Positions 59,298 to 64,000 of a stretch of 64,000 nt of DNA are shown here, one piece after another. The position numbers and the translations under genes are program-made. The DNA lies in assembly GCA_003211205.1 (NCBI GenBank), contig QCTJ01000003.1:1-64000 (forward strand), read 5' to 3'. This DNA is from Synechococcus sp. AG-673-F03. GTDB taxonomy: Bacteria; Cyanobacteriota; Cyanobacteriia; PCC-6307; Cyanobiaceae. How positions within the stretch are numbered: position 1 is the first letter of the stretch; each line of letters begins with the position of its first letter. Below the pieces are notes generated by a model. That model saw only the letters and a program-made list of their open reading frames with translations. It searched no databases and was not told where the DNA came from.

Positions 59298-60182
59298 TCA
59301 GGTCACCGGAGTGATGCTTGCGATCTTTCCGCCTTCTCGGTGAATCCTTTTGAATTGCTCGGAAAGCTTGTCGAACGGAACGTAGAAGACCCTGTTACTG
59401 CGGGTATAGCGAGAGATGCGCCGCAGATTGTTGGCGCTGTAGCCCGTGACTTCAACGCGGTAGGTCACGCCCTCCTCGCCGGCACCAGCACCCAGCCGGG
59501 TAGGTGCATCCTGCAAATTGGTGGAAGGGCGGAAACTCCAGCCTGTGGCCTGAGTGGATGACGGAGGAACCACGGGAAGTGGCAGGTTCTGATATGCCGC
59601 ACCTCCAAGCTTGCTGCGGTTCCCGGCCAGATCACCCTTCAGGCTGCTGCTGCTGTTCCCGCGCAACAACTGGAAGCTCCAGGTGAATTCCTGGAGAGTC
59701 GTGCAACATTCGGTTTTCCAACCGCGTTGATAGGGGACGGTCCACTCACCGAATGCATTCTGGTAATCGTCTGAATCCAGAAAACTGTCGATATCTGCTT
59801 CATATCCCTTGCTGTCGAGGCGCTCGGCATGGGTGCGCATTTCCTGGAAGTCTGCAGGAGCCCTCCCAAGAAAGTGGCGGAAGGCAAGCTCGATGTAGCG
59901 GTAGCGCGCGCAGGTGTCGAAGAAGCGTGTGCGATAGAGATCGCTTTTGGCGATGCGTCGCACCAGCTCTCGCACGCTGATCTCACCGAGCTTGAATTGC
60001 GATTCAGCAACGATTTGGCGCTCGCTTTCCATGACGTAAGCGTTGCCAAGCACCTGCTGATACACCTTGCGGATGATCTGCTCCTTCTTGGCATTGTCGT
60101 CGCCAGGGAGCAGTTCGAGGGGTGCTTCACTCTCGTCCGAGAAGCGCTCGACCCCCAAAAGCGAGGCAGGACCGAAGGGCAT
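59298..60182 (-). CDS. cpeC: CpeC phycoerythrin I linker
   Basis: A 294-residue rod linker starting MPFGPASLLGVERFS, the CpeC signature. The linker domain shows YQQVLGNAYVMESERQIVAE, VRELVRRIAKSDLYRTRFFD and YIELAFRHFLGRAPADFQ. A Ser/Pro-rich hinge leads to a C-terminal CpcD-like domain ending FKRIHREGGKIASITPVT. It joins PE-I discs, likely next to the phycocyanin disc. The ATG at 60182 is preferred over one four codons upstream. Confidence 0.9.
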   Translation of the reverse strand: MPFGPASLLGVERFSDESEAPLELLPGDDNAKKEQIIRKVYQQVLGNAYVMESERQIVAESQFKLGEISVRELVRRIAKSDLYRTRFFDTCARYRYIELAFRHFLGRAPADFQEMRTHAERLDSKGYEADIDSFLDSDDYQNAFGEWTVPYQRGWKTECCTTLQEFTWSFQLLRGNSSSSLKGDLAGNRSKLGGAAYQNLPLPVVPPSSTQATGWSFRPSTNLQDAPTRLGAGAGEEGVTYRVEVTGYSANNLRRISRYTRSNRVFYVPFDKLSEQFKRIHREGGKIASITPVT

Positions 60183-60325
60183 GAAGGTTCTCACGATATT
60201 CGCCGGACCTATCGTCAGTCAGAACAGCCGTGCGCGAGCGCCTTCTTTATAAAGCTCAATCAAGTGTGTCTAAATATTGCGTGACATGACAATTCGGTGC
60301 TCCTGGAAGGGGTCTGAAGCAGGCA

Positions 60326-61042
60326 TCAGTTTTGGTTTTCTGAATCATTTTTCGCTTTCAGCGATTCCAGACTTGTCCTTGTTGAGCTGCGTGTTAACGG
60401 GTTCCATTGATCCAGTTCAAGCGCTTCACGGTTCAACAATGCCTCCAGTTGCTGGTCAAGACCTCGGCAAAAACTGAAGTCAGCGCCCCGAATCGATTCG
60501 ACGCAGTCAAGCGCTGCAGCTTCCAGGTCTGCACCTCGGAAATCGGCCATGTCCAGCTGGCTGGTTCCAAAGCGTGTGCCTCTGCACATCGCACCTCGCA
60601 AGTTGGCGTGTCGAAGATCTGCCCCAGCCATCGCCGTGCCATCGAGAATTGCTCCGCTGAGATCGGTCCCGCTGAGATAGGCACCCATCAAGACCGCTTT
60701 GCGCAGGTCAACTCCTCTTAAATCGGCGTTATTCAGAAAGGCACCATTGAGCTTTGCTCCTGGACCAACGGCACCGCTGTTTTGATGATCGAAATCCTCG
60801 GGAAACTTGGTGCTCGAGTCGTATACCGCCAGACGTAGATCTGCGCTTTGAAGTTTGCATTGGCTTAAATCACTGCCACGCAGGTTGCAACGGCAGAGCA
60901 AGGCGCCGCTCAGATCACGTTGACCCAAATCCTGTTGGCTCCAGTCCGAACCACGAGCATCAACAGCTGCACCTTGAGCATCTTCAGGCGTTTGCGTCTC
61001 GGGGGCCGTCCAGTTGCGAAGGTCGATGAATTGAGACGTCAG
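60326..61042 (-). CDS. pentapeptide-repeat protein (CTG start proposed)
   Basis: About 238 residues. Pentapeptide repeats (A/S-D/N-L-x-x: GADLRHANLRGA, ADLRGVDLRKAVLMGAYLSG) build a right-handed beta-helix in the middle. The first canonical start (TTG at 60928) would cut into the first repeat. Upstream the frame continues (MTSQFIDLRNWTAPETQ if CTG at 61042 is used), with an AAGGAGG ribosome site 8 nt before that CTG. The gene lies between cpeC and mpeE; function is unknown. Confidence 0.7.
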   Translation of the reverse strand: MTSQFIDLRNWTAPETQTPEDAQGAAVDARGSDWSQQDLGQRDLSGALLCRCNLRGSDLSQCKLQSADLRLAVYDSSTKFPEDFDHQNSGAVGPGAKLNGAFLNNADLRGVDLRKAVLMGAYLSGTDLSGAILDGTAMAGADLRHANLRGAMCRGTRFGTSQLDMADFRGADLEAAALDCVESIRGADFSFCRGLDQQLEALLNREALELDQWNPLTRSSTRTSLESLKAKNDSENQN

Positions 61043-61235
61043 AGCTCGAGCCTCCTTAATTGCATTGCTTCGAGGCTACCTCTCCCCCACCTGAATGATC
61101 TCACTCAATCAGTGTTCAAGGGTGATGGTTGTTGAGATCAAGTTTCTTCTTGTTCGCCTTGTGTAGGCCCCATGAATCGAAAATCCCATGATGGATTACC
61201 GAATTGCGCTTTCTGGGGACTGGAATGATGTCATC

Positions 61236-61266
61236 AAAAAAGCACCGATTGATCCAGTCGGTGCTT
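61236..61266 (-). terminator. Rho-independent terminator after mpeE
   Basis: On the minus strand AAGCACCGA pairs with TCGGTGCTT around a 9-nt loop, then T-run. It is 53 nt past the mpeE stop and would end that transcript before the pentapeptide gene. Confidence 0.85.
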
Positions 61267-61318
61267 CGATGTTCAACTCTTTGTTGGGATTGGTGCGCCG
61301 AGGCTTAGGACTTTTGTC

Positions 61319-62218
61319 TTATGCCCAGGTTTTTGCATTTTTAGACTGATACATGCGTTGGAATGAACCGCTGTAAGGGTCTCTGACGGCCTTGGAGTAA
61401 ACAAATCCACTCACGTCGTATCCGGCTGGTTGAGAAATCTGTCGAGCGTTGCTGAATTCCATCACCAGTTGGCTGCGCGCTTCGATCGTTGTATCTGAAG
61501 CGGCGTTGGCTGGAGTAACTCTGGCGAGATTGGTGAAAGTGGAACAATAAGCACCAGCTGCTGAAGTCCAGGCGCGTGGATAAGGAACAGTGTCTGTTCC
61601 AAACACCTCCAGATACTCACCAGAATGGGTGATTTTGTAGATCAATGCATCAAATCCAGATTCGGCAATGAGCGTGATTGCTGCACTCACTTCCGCTTGG
61701 TTGATGGGAGTACGTCCAAGCAAATGCTTGTAGTTCAATTCGATGCCGCGAATAGGCGAAACACGACGGAAATACGTCTCTTTGTAGAGGTCTGACTTGG
61801 CGAGTCCTGCCACAAAATCTCTTACGCTGATTTCGCCGGTGCTGAGTTGCGACTCCAGCTCAGTGCAGCGTTGGCTGCCCATAGGACCCAGGTTGCCGAA
61901 AACCTGCTTGTAGCTTGCTGCGATCGCTGTCTCTAGCGCTTCGGTTCCGTTGGCTGCGTAAACCTCGTTGACACTGCTGAAAGGGCATTCGCTGTGAAGC
62001 CTTGGCCCAATGCCGATGCCCATGGCGGAGCAAAGGTTTGCTTTGTAGTCCTCAGGCGTTGACGCTGCGAGGCCTTTGCGCGGAATCAAGTTGCCTTTCT
62101 CGCTTTCCTGGCGGTAGAGATTGGTCGCCGTGTTTTGAAGTGTTTTGGTGGAATTCCCTGCGGCGTAGGAGACGCGGTTCAGGTTCGTGAAATCCCGTGT
62201 CGGCTTGATGGCGACCAT
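61319..62218 (-). CDS. mpeE: MpeE: phycoerythrin II linker, MpeC paralogue
   Basis: 299 residues. The candidate phycourobilin Cys63 lies in KANLCSAMGIGIGPR, matching the MpeC motif around Cys49. The linker domain follows (YKQVFGNLGPMGSQRC, VRDFVAGLAKSDLYK, GIELNYKHLLGRTPINQ). The start chosen is the ATG at 62218; a TTG four codons upstream is less likely. MpeE of WH8102 is also chromophorylated and about 300 residues. Confidence 0.9.
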   Translation of the reverse strand: MVAIKPTRDFTNLNRVSYAAGNSTKTLQNTATNLYRQESEKGNLIPRKGLAASTPEDYKANLCSAMGIGIGPRLHSECPFSSVNEVYAANGTEALETAIAASYKQVFGNLGPMGSQRCTELESQLSTGEISVRDFVAGLAKSDLYKETYFRRVSPIRGIELNYKHLLGRTPINQAEVSAAITLIAESGFDALIYKITHSGEYLEVFGTDTVPYPRAWTSAAGAYCSTFTNLARVTPANAASDTTIEARSQLVMEFSNARQISQPAGYDVSGFVYSKAVRDPYSGSFQRMYQSKNAKTWA

Positions 62219-62537
62219 TACTGATCTCAAAGGGGTACTTGTGACCAGACAGTAATCGCGTTTTCGGATGAACTCCCCAGAGCCAGGAGGCTTGCAACAA
62301 AATGTTTTCTCGCGATTCTTTGATTTTCTTAATGATCAGCGAATGGATGCTTGATGTTTCTTGATCACTGGTATTTTGTGGTTTATTGGTTGTCATCAAA
62401 TGACGCTGTTTCTCGGTTCGAGTGGTTCTTTCACGGCAAACCCTCTAGTTATCTTGTGAATTCAATATGAGAATGGACTTTCTGCGTCATTAGTTGTGGC
62501 TTGAATTAAATCCTAGATTCGTTTCATCACTCTTCGA
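62219..62537. other. intergenic region upstream of mpeE
   Basis: A 319-nt A+T-rich gap between the CpcL-type gene and mpeE on the same strand. It should hold the mpeE promoter. No gene or strong hairpin is seen. Confidence 0.5.
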
Positions 62538-63260
62538 TTAGCGAGTGCCATACATTTCTCCGGCAACAATAAGAAGAACTCTGATGATTTCAAAGGCTCC
62601 TATAGCAGCCAAACCAAGCCATGCCTTTTTAGCCCATTCAGGCGTTTTGATGTAGGCAGGGACAAGGATCTCAATTTCAATTCGGGCTTGAAGTTTCTGA
62701 TCCCATTGTCGATCTCTCCAGTCGCTTCCGTAGCGAGGATATTGCTGGTAGATCGGCATCACTCCGGTTGAGGCCCCCGGAATCACCCGCGAGCGCTGAT
62801 TTGGCACATCGTCATAGCCAAACGAATCCAGATATTCGCTGCTGTCGAGTACGGCATCAACAAAGCTGCTGAAGCCTTTCTCTGCAATCAGTATTGACCA
62901 ACTGATTCGCTCACTTTGACCATGCACTTCTCGACCGAGAACGCGTCCGACGACCTGGTCGACCAGCCTGTAATTCGTACTGCAGGCCACATAGCCTTCC
63001 TGGAAGCGTCTTGACAGCAGTAATCCGCGAATGAAGTCTCTGGTTGTGATGCTTCCGTCACGAAACTGGGATTCAAGGTTCACGTCACGATCGCATTTCA
63101 TGGCGTGAAAGAAGATCTGCCGATAGGCCTGCTCGATCTGGAAGCCCCGGTCTTCACGGCTTGGGTATGTCGCGCGATTCAGCTCAGACTTCAGGCCACC
63201 CTGGTCGCCGACACGGTTGTTCTGGCTGGTCAGCGGGTAGTCGAGCAGCTGAAGCGCCAT
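62538..63260 (-). CDS. CpcG/CpcL-type rod linker with hydrophobic C-terminus
   Basis: A 240-residue rod-core linker. MALQLLDYPLTSQNNRV is the CpcG-type start, and the pfam00427 domain follows (YRQIFFHAMKCDRDVNLESQ, FIRGLLLSRRF, VVGRVLGREVHGQSERISW, SSEYLDSFGYDDVPNQR). The C-terminal ~28 residues (AWLGLAAIGAFEIIRVLLIV) are hydrophobic, as in CpcL (CpcG2), which anchors core-less rods near PSI. Charged residues inside the helix leave some doubt about true insertion. Confidence 0.82.
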   Translation of the reverse strand: MALQLLDYPLTSQNNRVGDQGGLKSELNRATYPSREDRGFQIEQAYRQIFFHAMKCDRDVNLESQFRDGSITTRDFIRGLLLSRRFQEGYVACSTNYRLVDQVVGRVLGREVHGQSERISWSILIAEKGFSSFVDAVLDSSEYLDSFGYDDVPNQRSRVIPGASTGVMPIYQQYPRYGSDWRDRQWDQKLQARIEIEILVPAYIKTPEWAKKAWLGLAAIGAFEIIRVLLIVAGEMYGTR

Positions 63261-63286
63261 CCGTAGAAATGCTCGTTCAATGCTGC

Positions 63287-64000
63287 TTATTTTATCTCTG
63301 CTTCACTGCTTCCCTGCCGAGACCCGTCGTGTCTCTTCATCTCCTTGCGAATCATGTTGCCGAGGTGAGATAACGCATCACTCAGTGTTTTGGCATCCAC
63401 TGCCGCTCCCAGTTTGCTGTAGCTGTCCACTGAGTGCAGGCGCAGGCGATTCAGGGCCAGAAGTAATCCAGGTACTGGTACATCGAGTAGTGCATAAAGC
63501 TCTGCCAGGCATTGCATGCCGTCGCTGTCCGTGACGTCGCTTTTGCCTAAGGCGGTGCCGTAGATGCTGACGCGCAGAAAATGAAAGCAGTCGCGCCAGC
63601 AGGCGTCGGCCCGATCCTGCGGGTACAACTTGCCGCCTGGTTGCACCAGCTGCGGCTGCTCACTCAGAAGATCCGCACGCGCCTGGTCAACAAGATCCGA
63701 AACCTGTCGTTGAAGTGCCGTCAGTGGAGCGGCTTCAAGACCTGACCAGTCACAACACTCTTGAATCTCTTCATCGCTGAGTAAGCGTTTGCTCTGATCG
63801 GCCTCACGAATCAGATCACGCAGGTTCTCTGGAAGGCTGGGATCTCCACTGAGTCCACACACCTTCGACTCCCGTGCGAGTTGTTTGATGCGTTCTGCTG
63901 AAGCGGAGCTCACGGATGAACGGCCTTGTTTCTCGAAGTCCTGGGAAGAATCGGGCACGCGGTCAGCCAGCCGTGGCGTTCCAGATAGAACGCCCACGCA
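63287..64000 (-). CDS. phycobiliprotein-like protein, 5' end at window edge
   Basis: At least 236 residues, possibly continuing beyond the window. The C-terminal half resembles a phycobiliprotein globin: PQLVQPGGKLYPQDRADACW, RDCFHFLRVSIYGTALGKSD, MQCLAELYALLDVP. The Cys in DACWRD aligns with the central bilin Cys (AACLRD) of the beta subunits. The N-terminal ~100 residues are unlike standard subunits. It lies 26 nt upstream of the CpcL-type gene. No stable subunit identity can be given. Confidence 0.6.
   Translation of the reverse strand, partial: CVGVLSGTPRLADRVPDSSQDFEKQGRSSVSSASAERIKQLARESKVCGLSGDPSLPENLRDLIREADQSKRLLSDEEIQECCDWSGLEAAPLTALQRQVSDLVDQARADLLSEQPQLVQPGGKLYPQDRADACWRDCFHFLRVSIYGTALGKSDVTDSDGMQCLAELYALLDVPVPGLLLALNRLRLHSVDSYSKLGAAVDAKTLSDALSHLGNMIRKEMKRHDGSRQGSSEAEIK

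Noticed and set aside
62052-62399. 115-codon minus-strand frame upstream of mpeE
   Set aside because: It overlaps mpeE in another frame and its product is not protein-like.

Overview
The window is a piece of a marine picocyanobacterial chromosome, a Synechococcus of the open-ocean or coastal type. The evidence is psaD, a cyanobacterial-type gshA, RecA with cyanobacterial DUF1815/DUF2839 neighbours, CAAD and Ycf45 proteins, and above all a complete phycobilisome rod region with R-phycocyanin (rpcBA), phycoerythrin I (cpeBA) and phycoerythrin II (mpeBA). Having both PE-I and PE-II makes this a pigment-type-3 strain. Bilin-binding cysteines can be placed at the expected residues in all six phycobiliprotein subunits.

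Positions 1 to about 37.9 kb are GC-rich, densely packed housekeeping sequence. In order: an ldpA end, a Ycf45/R3H ATPase, tRNA-Gln, a HAD hydrolase, recA (with a LexA-type box upstream), tyrA, a CrtD-like desaturase, a fructosamine-kinase-family protein, a CAAD membrane protein, an M67 peptidase-moeB pair, a duplicated CobO-type ATPase, larE, speD, recF, tRNA-Arg, a GNAT protein, ppc, gshA, trpE, psaD, a histidine kinase, rodA, an Mrp ATPase, hemF, an amidase-like protein, a CCB-type assembly factor, a PadR-like regulator, an RNase D, an LpxB-related glycosyltransferase, tRNA-Cys, an aldo/keto reductase, purM, rlpA, a panC-cmk fusion and a low-molecular-weight tyrosine phosphatase.

From about 38.4 kb to the end is the phycobilisome rod region, visibly richer in A+T in the lyase genes. 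Left part (minus strand): rpcG (a CpcE-CpcF fusion with an NHCQGN isomerase motif), rpcT, rpcBA, pebA-pebB, a CpeS/U-type lyase and a small unknown. Middle: cpeBA (plus strand), an MpeV/CpeF-like lyase, a small unknown, a short CpcD-domain protein, cpeY-cpeZ (plus strand), an MpeU-like lyase, mpeC and mpeBA. After an essentially empty 1.2 kb stretch comes a trio of small, partly Nif11-like proteins. Right part (minus strand): a long series read as mpeE, pentapeptide protein, cpeC, mpeD (548-residue fusion linker), cpeE, small Met-rich protein, cpeS, cpeT, cpeR. Upstream of it lie a CpcG/CpcL-type linker with a hydrophobic C-terminus and, cut by the window edge, a phycobiliprotein-like protein that keeps the bilin cysteine.

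These genes work together. PebA and PebB make phycoerythrobilin. The lyases (RpcG, RpcT, CpeS, CpeS/U-like, CpeT, CpeY/Z, MpeU- and MpeV-like) attach it, and some isomerise it to phycourobilin. The linkers stack the discs, and CpeR is the likely activator of the PE genes. RpcG plus MpeU/MpeV-type lyases point to a phycourobilin-rich, blue-light-adapted antenna. The main oddities are three genes whose conserved N-termini have no canonical start codon (recF, panC-cmk, the pentapeptide gene), a terminator between mpeA and mpeC, a free-standing CpcD-like protein with a basic tail, and the phycobiliprotein-like gene beside the membrane-type linker.
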